A DNA stretch of 64,000 nt from Streptomyces sp. NBC_01591 (GCF_035918155.1 NZ_CP109328.1:1054001-1118000); one strand, 5' to 3'. Shown: positions 8,173 to 17,173, numbered from the stretch's first letter. Numbers and translations: made by a program. Notes: generated by a model not told the origin, from the letters alone.

Positions 8173-8839
8173 GCTCAGTCCGGGTTCGGGAAGAGGGATT
8201 CCGGGTGGTCTGAAGGCGGTAGGACTCGGTCCCGGTCTGGATCAGCGTGCAGCGGAAGGTGATCCGGTCGGCGATGGCCGCGCAGAGGCGGGCGTCGTCG
8301 AAGATCTTGTCCCACTCGGTGAACGGCGAGTTCGTGGCGACTGCGGTGGCCTTGCGTTCCTCGCGCTCGGTGAAGATCTGGAACAGCAGCTTCGCGCCCT
8401 TGCGGTCCAGGTTGAGATATCCGAACTCGTCCAGGCAGAGAAGATCGATCTTGCTGTCGCGGTGCCGATACCGATCAGCAAGTGGGACTTGCCGGTGCCG
8501 CTGTCGCCGATCAGCACCGCCGGGCGGCCCTCGCGCACCCAGGTCGGGGACTTCAGGTCCGCGACGACTTCCGGGGTGACATTGGGGTTCTTCGCGAAAT
8601 CGAAGTCCTCCAGCCGCTTGGGACGCGGGAACGGCCAGCCGCAGCAGCCGCTGCTGGCGGCGAAGGTCCCGGTCGGCGAGTTCGACCTGCAGCAGGTCCA
8701 ACAGGAACTGCTTGTAGGTGGCCTGTTCGCGCCGGGCGGTCGAGGCCAGGTCGATGAACCGCTCGCGGAACGCCGGCAGCCGAAGCTTCCGGCATGCCTC
8801 ATCGATGAGCATGTCCTCCGGGTCGCCGGGCAGCGACAT
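8162..8839 (-). pseudogene. IS21 IstB-like ATPase, deleted and frameshifted
   Basis: The N-terminal part starts MSLPGDPEDMLIDEACRKL, the Walker A motif GDSGTGKSHLL is in a second frame, and the first frame resumes with SKIDLLCLDEFGYLNLDRK (Walker B region) to the C-terminus. About 40 residues between Walker A and B are absent and at least two frameshifts exist. IstB is the AAA+ helper of IS21 transposition. The preceding minus-strand DNA (8840-9020) may hold an istA tail (YDRLL) but this is uncertain. Confidence 0.8.
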
Positions 8840-9026
8840 CCTGCGTCCTGTGGCTCTGGCCGCTGCCGCGGCCGGTGACCGGGCTCAACAGCCGGTCGTA
8901 CTTGGTCATGTCGGGGAGTGCCTGGCGTGGATCGGGCGGCAGGCGAGGGGCGTGCAGGGAGATCACCCGGGCTCCGTCGTCCGCGGGATGGAGGAGGCTG
9001 TCAGCGCCTGCTGATATGCATGAGCC

Positions 9027-9461
9027 ATGACCGTATTCCGTGATTTCAACTTCAAGCTCCTCGTCGTCGAGAAGCTCATGTACTGGGACGAGACGCTGAC
9101 CCCGGCCTTCAGCATCGAGGAACACATGCGGGCGCGCGGTGTCGAGGACCTCGAAACCTACGTCGAGGAGAATGAACTGGAGTACACCGTCCTCGACGAG
9201 GCCCGCGCCTACTTCGAGGCGCTCGAGATCCCGGCCGAACTGCTCGCCACGGTGGACGAGTTGACGTTCGACGGCGGGCACCAGGTCTTCATTGAGTGCG
9301 CTCCGGTCTGGGACGGCGAGGACGACCTCTTCGACCTGCACAGCCTCGACGATCTCGATCTGCTGCCGAACCTCAAGCTCTTCACCGGGGGGCGGGCGCT
9401 GAAGCACATGATCCCTGAGGGGCCGGAGATCCTAGCGGCCAGAGATATCACGATGCGCTAG
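9027..9461 (+). CDS. DUF6892 protein, C-terminus set by IS630 insertion
   Basis: The 144-aa product starts MTVFRDFNFKLLVVEKLMYWD and contains FDGGHQVFIECAPVWDGEDDLFDLHS, the hallmark of DUF6892 proteins, acidic cytoplasmic proteins of unknown role common in actinomycetes. The TAG stop at 9459-9461 is made by the left terminal repeat of the IS630 element at the TA target, so the native C-terminus is probably cut off. An expected downstream piece after 10596 is not visible because an IS5 remnant follows. Confidence 0.85.
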   Translation: MTVFRDFNFKLLVVEKLMYWDETLTPAFSIEEHMRARGVEDLETYVEENELEYTVLDEARAYFEALEIPAELLATVDELTFDGGHQVFIECAPVWDGEDDLFDLHSLDDLDLLPNLKLFTGGRALKHMIPEGPEILAARDITMR

Positions 9462-10596
9462 TCTTCTGAGTCAGGAATTCTGTTCAGATGTGTAGGCTTG
9501 CCCTATGGCACGGACGGGGCGGCCGAAGGCCGAGTTGACGTTGTCGGACGAGGAGCGGGCCGCTCTCGAGGGGTGGGTGCGGCGCCGTTCGACACCGCAG
9601 GCGTGGGCCCTGCGGTGTCGGATCATCCTGGCCTGCGCCCAAGGTGCCTCGAACAAGGACGTGGCCGCTCAACTCGGTTCCACACCCCACGCGGTGGGCC
9701 GCTGGCGGGCCCGGTTCGTGCAGTATCGAATCGCCGGGCTGGGTGACATGCCGCGTCCGGGTGGCCCGCGGACAGTGACGGACGAGCAGGTGGCCGCGCT
9801 GGTCACCAGAACACTGGAGTCCACGCCGAAGAACGCAACCCACTGGTCGACGCGTTCGATGGCGAAGGAACTGGGCCTGTCGCAGTCGACCGTGTCGCGG
9901 ATCTGGCGGGCGTTCGGCCTGCAGCCGCACCGCTCGGAGACGTTCAAGCTGTCGACGGATCCGTACTTCATCGACAAGGTCCACGACGTCGTCGGCCTCT
10001 ACCTGGACCCGCCTGAGAGAGCTTTGGTGTTCTGCGTCGACGAGAAGTCGCAGATCCAGGCCCTGGACCGCTCTCAGCCGGTGCTGCCGATGATGCCCGG
10101 GGTTCCGCAGCGGACCACCCACGACTACGTACGCGCCGGCACCACCACCCTGTTCGCCGCTCTGGAGGTCGCCACCGGCAAGGTGATCGGTTCCCTGCAC
10201 CGCCGCCACCGCGCCGAGGAGTTCAAGAAGTTCCTCATCAAGCTCGACAAGGAAGTCCCGGCCGGCCTCGAGGTCCACCTGGTGCTGGACAACTACGCCA
10301 CCCACAAGACCCCGGCGATCAAGACCTGGCTGCTGGCACACCCACGGTTCCACCTGCACTTCACACCCACCGGATCGTCCTGGCTCAACCTGGTGGAGCG
10401 ATGGTTCGCCGAGCTGACGAACAAGCAGATACGGCGAGGCGTCCACAGATCTGTCCAGGCCCTGGAGAAGGACATCCGGACCTGGATCGCCGCGTGGAAC
10501 ACCGACCCCAGGCCCTACGTCTGGACCAAGACCGCAGAAGAGATCCTCGAACGCCTCGCCAGCTATCTGAACAGAATTCCTGACTCAGAAGACTAG
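9458..10596 (+). mobile_element. IS630-family element
   Basis: Perfect terminal inverted repeats of 32 bp lie at 9458-9489 and 10565-10596 (outer bases CTAGTCTTCTGAGTCAGG). Insertion at TA with TA duplication is typical for IS630. The single transposase fills the element and its stop codon lies in the right repeat. It appears complete and recent. A second, decayed relative is at 55975. Confidence 0.95.
9505..10596 (+). CDS. IS630-family transposase
   Basis: The 363-aa protein has an N-terminal helix-turn-helix (ALRCRIILACAQGASNKDVAAQLG), a second winged helix around SMAKELGLSQSTVSRIWRAFG, and a C-terminal DDE domain: VFCVDEKSQ for the first Asp, HLVLDNYATH for the second, and LNLVERWFAEL for the Glu. 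It catalyses cut-and-paste transposition into TA. The reading frame is intact and ends with the stop supplied by the terminal repeat. Confidence 0.95.
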   Translation: MARTGRPKAELTLSDEERAALEGWVRRRSTPQAWALRCRIILACAQGASNKDVAAQLGSTPHAVGRWRARFVQYRIAGLGDMPRPGGPRTVTDEQVAALVTRTLESTPKNATHWSTRSMAKELGLSQSTVSRIWRAFGLQPHRSETFKLSTDPYFIDKVHDVVGLYLDPPERALVFCVDEKSQIQALDRSQPVLPMMPGVPQRTTHDYVRAGTTTLFAALEVATGKVIGSLHRRHRAEEFKKFLIKLDKEVPAGLEVHLVLDNYATHKTPAIKTWLLAHPRFHLHFTPTGSSWLNLVERWFAELTNKQIRRGVHRSVQALEKDIRTWIAAWNTDPRPYVWTKTAEEILERLASYLNRIPDSED

Positions 10597-11100
10597 GGTG
10601 CGTTTCAGAAGTGGATCTTGATGTGTCAAGATCCACTTCGTGGGAAGGCATGATCTGACGAATGCGCAGTGGGCGAAGCTGGAGCCGCTGCTCCCGGTCG
10701 GGAAGAAGCCTGGACGGCCGCCGGTGCACACCAAGCGGCAGCTGATAGACGGCATACGCTGGCGCACCCGCGCTGGTGCTCCGTGGCGGGATGTGCCCGA
10801 GCGGTACGGCCCGTGGGAGACGGTCTATGGCCTGTTCCGGCGCTGGCAGCGGGACGGCACCTGGCACCGCGTCTTCGAGCAGCTGCAGGCCCGGGCCGAT
10901 GCCGAGGGACTGATCACCTGGGACGTCTCGGTGGACTCGACCGTCGCCCGCGCCCACCAGCATGCGGCGGGTGCCCGTAAAAGGGGGATCTGCAGGTCGA
11001 ACGGCCAGGCGGTGTCTTCACCGAGCCCGATGACCATGGGCTCGGACGCTCCCGGGGCGGGCTGACGACCAAGCTCCACCTGGCGGTCGAGCAGGCTCAG
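10597..11100 (+). pseudogene. IS5-family (IS427-group-like) element truncated at 3' end
   Basis: A GTG at 10640 starts GRHDLTNAQWAKLEPLLP, the DUF4096-type N-terminus of IS5 transposases, and runs to about codon 113. At an A-AAA-G string near 10978 a -1 slip would continue as DLQVERPGGVFTEPDDHG to LTTKLHLAVEQAQ, the usual programmed frameshift layout. The DDE domain is then cut at 11100 by the next IS. A 26-bp inverted repeat with a TGTG loop (10612-10637) lies before the gene. Confidence 0.85.
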
Positions 11101-11218
11101 TGCGTTGTGGCAAAGGGAGTCCCTGTTCGATGAGCGGGGGCTTCTTCGTGCTCAGAGCATGACCGTGGAGGGGTAGGGGCAGGCAGCGGACGGCTTGTTG
11201 TTGATCGAGGAGGATGCG

Positions 11219-11788
11219 ATGCCGTCGGTGCTGGGGTTGATGGAACGGCGTGAGGCGCGGGCGAGGCAGGATCTGGAGTCCTGGACGGAGGTCCTGGAGC
11301 AGGCTCAGGCGGAGGTGAATGCCGCGCGGGAGCGTGTCGATCGGGCTCGGGTGGGGCGGGAGGAGCTCGTGTCGATGCTGGCCGAGGAGAGCGCGGTGAA
11401 TACGCCGGCTTCCGTGCCGTCTGGTGGTGAGGTGGCTGCCGCTGTGGGGTCGAGCGGCTCTGGTGCGGGGGCGGGGTATGACGAGCGGCCACCGGTGTGG
11501 CGGTCGGGTATGGGTGAGGAGGTGCTCAGTGGCCTGTATCGGGAGGTGTTCGCCGCGGTGGCGGCCGCGTCGGGGCCGGTGAGCGGGGTGGAACTGGCGC
11601 GGGCGGTGGGCCGGGAGACGGAGATCAAGAACGAGGTGGAGAAGGTCCGTCACCGTGCCTATGCGCTGGAGAAGCGGGGCTGGCTGCTGCGGGAGAAGAA
11701 CGGACGGTTCATGCCCGCGTGGGCAGTCGGTCGGGACGCTTCTCCGGCCAGCGCGGGGCGTCTCCGGCCAGGCGCCGGGACAGCCTGA
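11219..11788 (+). CDS. IS5-associated passenger protein (coiled coil plus wHTH-like tail)
   Basis: The 189-aa protein starts at ATG 11219 behind GAGGAGG and begins MPSVLGLMERREARARQDLE. Residues ~5-65 form a coiled coil rich in E, R and A; a Ser/Gly/Ala linker follows; the C-terminal ~80 residues (SGLYREVFAAVAAASGPVS to VRHRAYALEKRGWLLREKN) look like a winged helix. The gene at 46936 encodes the same type (MPSVVGLLEQHELAARRRVD). Being carried in both related IS elements suggests a role in the element's life, perhaps DNA binding or regulation of transposition. The function is unknown. Confidence 0.75.
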   Translation: MPSVLGLMERREARARQDLESWTEVLEQAQAEVNAARERVDRARVGREELVSMLAEESAVNTPASVPSGGEVAAAVGSSGSGAGAGYDERPPVWRSGMGEEVLSGLYREVFAAVAAASGPVSGVELARAVGRETEIKNEVEKVRHRAYALEKRGWLLREKNGRFMPAWAVGRDASPASAGRLRPGAGTA

Positions 11789-12662
11789 TCACGGCGGCCC
11801 ACCACACCATCTGGGTGTGGTGATCGGCCCGGCGTTCGTGGTCGCGGTTGAGGCGGCGTGATCGCGAGAGCCAGCTCAGCGTTCTTTCCACCACCCACCT
11901 GCGGGCCAGTACGACAAATCCGCGTTGTCCGTCGGATCGGCGCACGACCTCGATCCGGACCCCGTGGCGGGCGAACGCCTTCGCCAGGGCCGGGCCCTGG
12001 TAGGCGCTGTCGACCCACACCAATTTCAGCAGCCGACCCGGATCGGTCATGAACGTCTCCAGCAGCGCGGGGGCGGCTTTTGAGTCGTGGACATCGGCCG
12101 TGGTCACGGTCACCTCCAGGAGCAGGCCCTCGGTGTCGGTCAGGATGTGGCGCTTACGCCCGTCACGTGATTTCCCGCCGTCGTATCCGCGACTGTCCTC
12201 GCTGACGGTTTCGGAGGCGTCCACCGACTGACTGTCGGTGATCCCGGCACTGGGCTCGGTGTTTCGGCCCTTGCGTTCCCTGGCCGTGCGACGCAGGCGT
12301 TCGTGCAGCTCACGCACGTAGTCGTAGGTCCGCCAGCGGCGAAAGAAGTCGTAGACGGCCCGCCAGTACGGAAAGTCGACCGGCAGGGCCAACCACTTGA
12401 CGCCGTTGTCGACGAGGTAGCGCACGGCGTCGAGCATCTCGCGGTGGCAGTACGCCTCGGGGCGCCCACCCTGCCTGCGGAGCCAGGCCGGCACCGGCAT
12501 CGCGGAGCGGACCTCGGCCCACTCCGCATCCGTCATGTCACTCGGACAGCACCGCGCCCGCCGCCCCGGAGCGATCGAACCGAACCGGTGCACGTAGCAG
12601 TCACACCCAGGGGTGACCGCGGTGGACTCGGCCACAGAGATACTGCTCAACTGGTCGGACAA
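11709..12662 (-). CDS. IS5-family transposase
   Basis: This 317-aa transposase has the DUF4096-like N-terminus (DMTDAEWAEVRSAMPVPAWL, then GRPEAYCHREMLDAVRYLVDNG) and a DDE domain with ITDSQSVDAS (first Asp), KLVWVDSAYQG (second Asp) and FVVLARRWVVERTLSWL (Glu). It appears intact. Its 3' end overlaps the convergent passenger gene by 80 bp. Confidence 0.92.
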   Translation of the reverse strand: MSDQLSSISVAESTAVTPGCDCYVHRFGSIAPGRRARCCPSDMTDAEWAEVRSAMPVPAWLRRQGGRPEAYCHREMLDAVRYLVDNGVKWLALPVDFPYWRAVYDFFRRWRTYDYVRELHERLRRTARERKGRNTEPSAGITDSQSVDASETVSEDSRGYDGGKSRDGRKRHILTDTEGLLLEVTVTTADVHDSKAAPALLETFMTDPGRLLKLVWVDSAYQGPALAKAFARHGVRIEVVRRSDGQRGFVVLARRWVVERTLSWLSRSRRLNRDHERRADHHTQMVWWAAVIRLSRRLAGDAPRWPEKRPDRLPTRA

Positions 12663-12806
12663 CGGGCTTCCTTGGTCGTGCTGGGTGTCGTAACCGCGTC
12701 ACTACCAAGGGGCCCGTTCTTTCATGCCCGCGGCCGCACCCGTAACTCTGTCCAGATGGCCACCCGCGCCGCACACCTCGAACGAGATCCGGTTTGCCAC
12801 AACGCA

Positions 12807-13195
12807 CTCATCAGCCGGCGACCAGACCATGCCCAGTTTCTCCAGCCGCCGGGCGCGCAGGCCGGTCATCTGCCCCGCCCCGTAAGCCCGTCGCTGCTCC
12901 GCGATCCACTGCCCGAGGGGATACGCGCCCTCCTTGTGCCCGTACGGCACCCGGGCGTGAAGCTCACGCTCCGCGAACGTCTTGAGCGACGCCCAGCCGC
13001 GCGCCCAGTCCTGCTTCTCCGTGTCGATCACGTTGAAGGACACCCAGTCCGCGACCATCACCGGGTCACGAGGAGCAGCAAAACGGAGCAGCAGACGGGA
13101 TTCTTCCTCGCCTTCCCCGGGCGGCGGACCGATGTACTCGGACGGCTGCACGACGTGGGAGTACTCGCTTCTGTGTCCGGGATGGTTCTCAGTCT
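12807..13195 (-). pseudogene. Terminal-helicase fragment with an HA domain
   Basis: The minus strand reads LLLRFAAPRDPVMVADWVSFNVID, then WARGWASLKTFAERELHARVPYG and LEKLGMVWSPADE, matching the middle of the larger fragment at 23214-24555. These are helicase-associated (HA) repeats as found in helicase-like proteins near Streptomyces chromosome and plasmid ends. The piece is cut by the IS5 element on its 3' side and by IS3 on its 5' side. Confidence 0.75.
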
Positions 13196-13267
13196 GGTTG
13201 AGGTTCCCCCGAGATGCGGAGTGGGTTGACAGGGGGTCAGATGGGACTCATGAGAGGAACATCGACC

Positions 13268-13576
13268 ATGGCTGCCCCCAGGAAGTACTCGCTGGAGTTG
13301 CGTGAGCGTGCGGTGCGGATGTATCGCACCTCCGACCCGAGGCCGCAGATCAAGAAGCTCGCCGCCGACCTCGGTGTGCATCCGGAGGCCCTGCGCGGCT
13401 GGATCCGCCAGGCCGAGGCGGACGCCGGCGAGCGGGATGACCGGCTCACCACCGATGAACGCGCCGAACTCGCCGCGCTGCGCAGGGAGAATGCCCAGCT
13501 CAAGCGGGCGAACGAGGTTCTGCGGACGGCCTCGGCGTTTTTCGCGGCGCAGCTCGACCCGACCCGGCCCAGGTGA
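13268..13576 (+). CDS. IS3 OrfA (helix-turn-helix protein)
   Basis: The 102-aa OrfA starts MAAPRKYSLELRERAVRMYR and carries an HTH (IKKLAADLGVHPEALRGWIRQ) followed by a leucine-zipper-like coiled coil (RRENAQLKRANEVLRTASAFF). It binds the element ends and joins OrfB by frameshifting to form the full transposase. Its stop overlaps the GTG start of orfB by 4 bp. Confidence 0.93.
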   Translation: MAAPRKYSLELRERAVRMYRTSDPRPQIKKLAADLGVHPEALRGWIRQAEADAGERDDRLTTDERAELAALRRENAQLKRANEVLRTASAFFAAQLDPTRPR

Positions 13577-14487
13577 CGGCGCTCGTTGACGAGCACCCCG
13601 GCCTGGGGGTCGAGTGCGTACTCCGGGAGCTTTCCATCGCCTCCTCGACGTACTACCGCTGGCGCCGTGCCGAGCGCGAGCCGTGCGACCGCGTCCAGGA
13701 CGCGGAGCTGACCGAGCAGATCCGGCAGATCCACGCCGACTCGGGCGGGATCTACGGCTCGCCGCGCGTCCACGCGATGTTGAAGCGCGAAGGCGTGCAC
13801 GTGGGCCGCAAACGGGTCGAGCGCCTGATGCGCGAGGCCGGCATCGCGGGCGTCAGCCCGCGCCGGGGCAGCTTCACGCGCCGCGATCCCAAGGCCACGC
13901 TCGCCCCGGACCTGGTCGGGCGCGACTTCACGGCGCCCGCGCCGAACCGGCTGTGGGTCACCGACCTCACGATGATTGCGACCAGTGAGGGGCCCTTGTG
14001 GCTGTCGACGATCCGGGACGCGTTCTCCCGCCGGGTGGTGGCCTGGGAGACCTCCGCCTGCGCGGACGCCGACCTGGTCCTGACCACCCTCGAGTACGCC
14101 CTCGCCTCCCGCGAGGTCGAGCCCGGCACACTCGTCCACCACGCCGACCACGGCTGTCAGTACACGTCTGTGAAGCTCACAACTCGCTTGGTACGGGCGG
14201 GAGTTCACGCGTCCATGGGCTCGGTCGGGGACTCGTACGATAACGCTCTCGCGGAGAATTTGTGGATACTGATCAAGACGGAGTGCATCCGCGGGCGCGT
14301 CTTTGCTACCCGAGCCGAGGCGAACCTCGCACTATTCGAGTACATCGACGGCTTCTATAACTCCCGGCGCATCCAGAAACGACTCGGCTACCTCAGCCCG
14401 GTCGAGTTCGAGGAGAAGCACTACGCCGACCAGGCAACGGCCGAACGAACGAACCTGAAAGTCCGTCAACCCGCCCTGACCAGCTGA
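13573..14487 (+). CDS. IS3 OrfB (DDE integrase core)
   Basis: The 304-aa OrfB has the HTH_21 region (SGGIYGSPRVHAMLKREG, VGRKRVERLMREAGI) and an rve core: LWVTDLTMIA (Asp), HHADHGCQYTS (Asp) and LAENLWILIKTECI (Glu). The C-terminal RRIQKRLGYLSPVEFE box is typical of IS3 transposases. It is intact. Confidence 0.95.
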   Translation: MTALVDEHPGLGVECVLRELSIASSTYYRWRRAEREPCDRVQDAELTEQIRQIHADSGGIYGSPRVHAMLKREGVHVGRKRVERLMREAGIAGVSPRRGSFTRRDPKATLAPDLVGRDFTAPAPNRLWVTDLTMIATSEGPLWLSTIRDAFSRRVVAWETSACADADLVLTTLEYALASREVEPGTLVHHADHGCQYTSVKLTTRLVRAGVHASMGSVGDSYDNALAENLWILIKTECIRGRVFATRAEANLALFEYIDGFYNSRRIQKRLGYLSPVEFEEKHYADQATAERTNLKVRQPALTS

Positions 14488-14764
14488 TCAGCACCTCCCG
14501 CACACCGGGGGAACCTCAGGTGTCCGGTCTTGGGCGCTGTGGTCCGGGCCGGTTCGGGTGTTTCTATGGGGTGTTGAGCAGTGATGGCCGGGCGCTGGTG
14601 CTGGACAAGCAGTGAGGATTGGCTGGTCACTGAGTGAGGAATACGTGGTCAGCGGGGCGGGAGCTCCAAGAGGGGTGGGCCCGGCGTCAGCCGGTCACAG
14701 GCGTCCCGGCTGCTCGACGTCGCCCACGCCCTGGCCGCCATCCAGGCCGCCGTGGCCGCAGGCC

Positions 14765-15166
14765 CGTGCCGCCGCCAGGCTGACCGCCCACTTGATGTCC
14801 TGCGTCTGCTTCACTGGCCGTTCGTCTTCCTGGGCTGGTGTGATTGTGAGGGTGTTCTCCAGGGTCCACTGCTGTACGGGCAGGAGCTGTTCCCACCCGA
14901 ACCGCTGCGTGTTCACCCAGCGTCCGAGGTCTTCGCCCTGGACGACGACGTCGCCCGCAGCCTCGGGGGGTGTGCCGCCGGCCTGGACGTGGTTCTGGAC
15001 GAGGCGGTAGCAGCGCTGCCACGTGGTGTCCCATGCCGGGCACCATCCCGGATCGATCGCGTCCAGCTCGTCCCGCCGCGTTTCGGTCATCGCGCCGGCC
15101 GCCGAGGGGACGGGGCGGCCGGCCGTGCTTCCCCGTTCTCCCGCGCCCTGCGGCTTTCAGGGCGTC
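14765..15166 (-). pseudogene. Terminal-helicase fragment, C-terminal HA part
   Basis: The minus strand reads AGRPVPSAAGAMTETRRDELD, then IDPGWCPAWDTTWQRCYRLVQN, VVVQGEDLGRWVNTQRFGWEQLL and RPVKQTQDIKWAVSLAAARA, homologous to the distal half of the fragment at 23214-24555. Homology ends at both sides in unrelated DNA. It lies upstream of the fragment at 12807-13195 although it derives from a more C-terminal part, so the two were not simply split by the IS3 between them. Confidence 0.75.
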
Positions 15167-15290
15167 TTGTTGCGCTTCGGGATGTTGATCGCGCCTGGAC
15201 GAGGCCGGGGCGGTCTTTACTGTTACTGGTCACAGATTGACACTCCCCGTGGCGGTTCCCAAGCTGATATGAGGGGCGCTGGTAGGGAGC

Positions 15291-16526
15291 GTGGTCGTGA
15301 GTGCTGAGCACAGCGAACTTCCCCGGTTGCTGGCGGCTGCGGAGACGGCGGCGCCGGTGGAGGCCGTCGATGTGGTCGCGGAGGACCTGCGGCGGCGTTT
15401 TAAAGCTACGAAGGTCTCTTTCCTCATCGTGGACCTGACGGGGAAGGCGGTGGCGCGGCTGTCCGTCGCCGGCACCGTGGGGCGGGAAGCGGAGCGGGTC
15501 CCCCTGTCCGGCAGCGTCTACGAGCAGGTGATCCGTACCCAGCAGCTGTATCAGAAGGCGACCGGTCAGGAACAGCGGGTGATCGCGCCGGTCACCAACC
15601 GAGGGGATGCTATCGGGCTGCTGGAATTGCTCCTGCCGGCCGACCCCGGCGAGGACTTCCTCGATGCGATCAGGGAAGCCGCCCACATCCTGGCCTACAT
15701 CGTGATCGCCAACGGGCGGTTCACCGATCTCTACACCTGGGGCAAACGTTCCAGGCCTTCCACCTTGGCTGCAGAAATCCAGTACCAGCTGCTGCCCATG
15801 TCACTGTCGTGCGAGGCTGCACAGTTCACGCTGTGCGGGAGCCTGGAGCCCTCCGAAGACCTCAGCGGCGACACCTTCGACTACGCCCTGGACCGCGACA
15901 CCCTGCACCTGTCGGTGACCGACCCCATGGGCCACAACATCGACGCCGCCTTGGCCGCCACGGTCTTGGTGAGCGCCCTGCGCAGCGCCCGCCGCGCAGG
16001 AACCGACCTGGCCGAGCAAGCCCACCGGGCCGACCAGGCTCTGGCCGACCACGGCCACGGCCACGCCACCGGGCAGCTACTGCGCATCAACCTCCACACC
16101 GGGCAGGCCCAGTTCGTCAACGCCGGCCACCCCTGGCCGCTGCGCATGCGCGAGGGGGCTCTGGAGGTGATCACCTGCGAGGTAGACCATCCCTTCGGCC
16201 TGTCCGTGCCCGCCCCCCACCCCTACCGCGTTCAGGACATTGATCTGCGCCCCGGCGACCGTCTGCTCATGTTGACCGACGGCATGCTCGAACGTCATGG
16301 GGAGAATGTCGACCTGCTCGCCCTGGTGGAGCGCACCCGGGACCTGCATCCGCGGGAGACCGTACTGACGCTGACGTCCGCAGTCCTGGACGCCGCTGGC
16401 GGCCGGCTCGAAGACGATGCCACCGTGATGTGCCTGGACTGGCACGGCCCCCAGGAGACCCAGCGGCAAGATGCCAGCTCCGGCGCGGACACTCAGCAAG
16501 CCTCAGCAGGCCGCACGAAGTCATAG
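15291..16526 (+). CDS. GAF-like plus SpoIIE-type (PP2C) Ser/Thr phosphatase
   Basis: This 411-aa cytoplasmic protein has an N-terminal GAF-like sensor (residues ~20-150, [39 protein letters not shown]) and a SpoIIE phosphatase domain (~165-385) with [33 protein letters not shown] and [13 protein letters not shown] for the metal-binding acidic residues. Such enzymes dephosphorylate anti-sigma antagonists in stress signalling. No partner anti-sigma gene lies next to it. The GTG at 15291 is one option; GTG 15297 is another. Confidence 0.9.
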   Translation: MVVSAEHSELPRLLAAAETAAPVEAVDVVAEDLRRRFKATKVSFLIVDLTGKAVARLSVAGTVGREAERVPLSGSVYEQVIRTQQLYQKATGQEQRVIAPVTNRGDAIGLLELLLPADPGEDFLDAIREAAHILAYIVIANGRFTDLYTWGKRSRPSTLAAEIQYQLLPMSLSCEAAQFTLCGSLEPSEDLSGDTFDYALDRDTLHLSVTDPMGHNIDAALAATVLVSALRSARRAGTDLAEQAHRADQALADHGHGHATGQLLRINLHTGQAQFVNAGHPWPLRMREGALEVITCEVDHPFGLSVPAPHPYRVQDIDLRPGDRLLMLTDGMLERHGENVDLLALVERTRDLHPRETVLTLTSAVLDAAGGRLEDDATVMCLDWHGPQETQRQDASSGADTQQASAGRTKS

Positions 16527-16616
16527 CCGTGACCAGGGCGCTCTCCTGGACGGTGTCAGGCGGCCGGCGAGTACCTCTCGCTCGTCGGGGCATCGCCTCT
16601 GAGCACCGTGAAGTCG

Positions 16617-16718
16617 ATGTCCAGTTTCGAATCGTACGCCTCGGACTGGATCTTCCCCGCCGAGAAGGAAGCCCTCGGCTTCCTGGCCATCGAGGTCGAG
16701 AAGGTACAGCCCCGGTGA
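16617..16718 (+). CDS. Small ORF coupled to the zinc-ribbon gene
   Basis: MSSFESYASDWIFPAEKEAL begins a 33-codon frame whose TGA overlaps the next gene's GTG by 4 bp. The frame is open further upstream without a convincing start (EYLSLVGASPLSTVKS), so this may be the end of a truncated longer gene. It has no known family. Confidence 0.35.
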   Translation: MSSFESYASDWIFPAEKEALGFLAIEVEKVQPR

Positions 16719-17173
16719 GCGGCGAGGGCTCCAGGCCCCGGAGGATCCTGACGGTCTGCAAGGGCGGCCACTGCCGGGCCCCGCTCGCCGCCGCCGTCCT
16801 GGCACGCCACGGCGGGAGCGCGGTCCAGACACGGGCCGCCGCTGTCAGGGACAACCCTGACGGCGACCGGCTGTACGCGGTCCAGCGGGAGCAGGCCCGC
16901 CGCCGGGCGGAGCGTGAGGCCGCGGAGCGGGAGGCACAGCGGCCGGTGTGCACGCGCTGCGGAGCGAAGTTCACCGACGACCGTTGGCAGTCGATCCGGC
17001 AGTCCACGTGGCGCAGCGAGGGACACGACCTGTGCGGGCCGTGCGAGCAGGAGGCGGCCGGCCGCGCGGAAGCCGACCGCGTCGCGCGGCGCCAGGCCGA
17101 AGAGGCAGCCGCGCGCGAGGCGGCCGAAGCGGAGGCGAAGAAGAACCGCGGCCTGTTCAAACGACGCCGGTAG
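16715..17173 (+). CDS. Phosphatase-loop-like and zinc-ribbon protein
   Basis: The 152-aa product starts at a GTG overlapping the previous stop. Residues ~9-40 (ILTVCKGGHCRAPLAAAVL) resemble the C-x5-R loop and following helix of low-molecular-weight phosphotyrosine phosphatases, but the rest of that fold is missing. A charged helix leads to a zinc ribbon (VCTRCGAKF and LCGPCEQEAA, two CxxC pairs) and an E/A/R-rich helical tail ending in KKNRGLFKRRR. It looks like a domain fusion or a truncation of a longer gene. The function is unknown. Confidence 0.55.
   Translation: MSGEGSRPRRILTVCKGGHCRAPLAAAVLARHGGSAVQTRAAAVRDNPDGDRLYAVQREQARRRAEREAAEREAQRPVCTRCGAKFTDDRWQSIRQSTWRSEGHDLCGPCEQEAAGRAEADRVARRQAEEAAAREAAEAEAKKNRGLFKRRR

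Larger units (their letters stand above)
11101..12806. mobile_element. IS5-family element with passenger gene, copy 1
   Basis: Inverted ends TGCGTTGTGGCAAA are at 11101-11114 and, reversed, 12793-12806. Inside are a plus-strand passenger gene and a minus-strand transposase converging tail to tail and overlapping by 80 bp. The same architecture recurs at 46821-48488. The left flank is an IS5 transposase and the right flank a helicase fragment, so the flanks are unrelated and no clean target duplication is visible. Confidence 0.85.
13199..14518 (+). mobile_element. IS3-family element, copy A
   Basis: The ends TGAGGTTCCCCCG (13199) and CGGGGGAACCTCA (to 14518) are inverted repeats. Flanking GGT (13196-13198 and 14519-14521) is a 3-bp target duplication, normal for IS3. 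OrfA and orfB are both intact, so the copy is likely active. Copy B at 26544-27869 is close in sequence. Confidence 0.95.

Noticed and set aside
8840..9020. istA C-terminus upstream of istB
   Set aside because: Only a weak ending (TKYDRLL) is seen; not enough to annotate separately.
10612..10637. Inverted repeat GTGGATCTTGA...TCAAGATCCAC as an operator
   Set aside because: It lies in the end of the truncated IS5 element and is better explained as part of its terminus.
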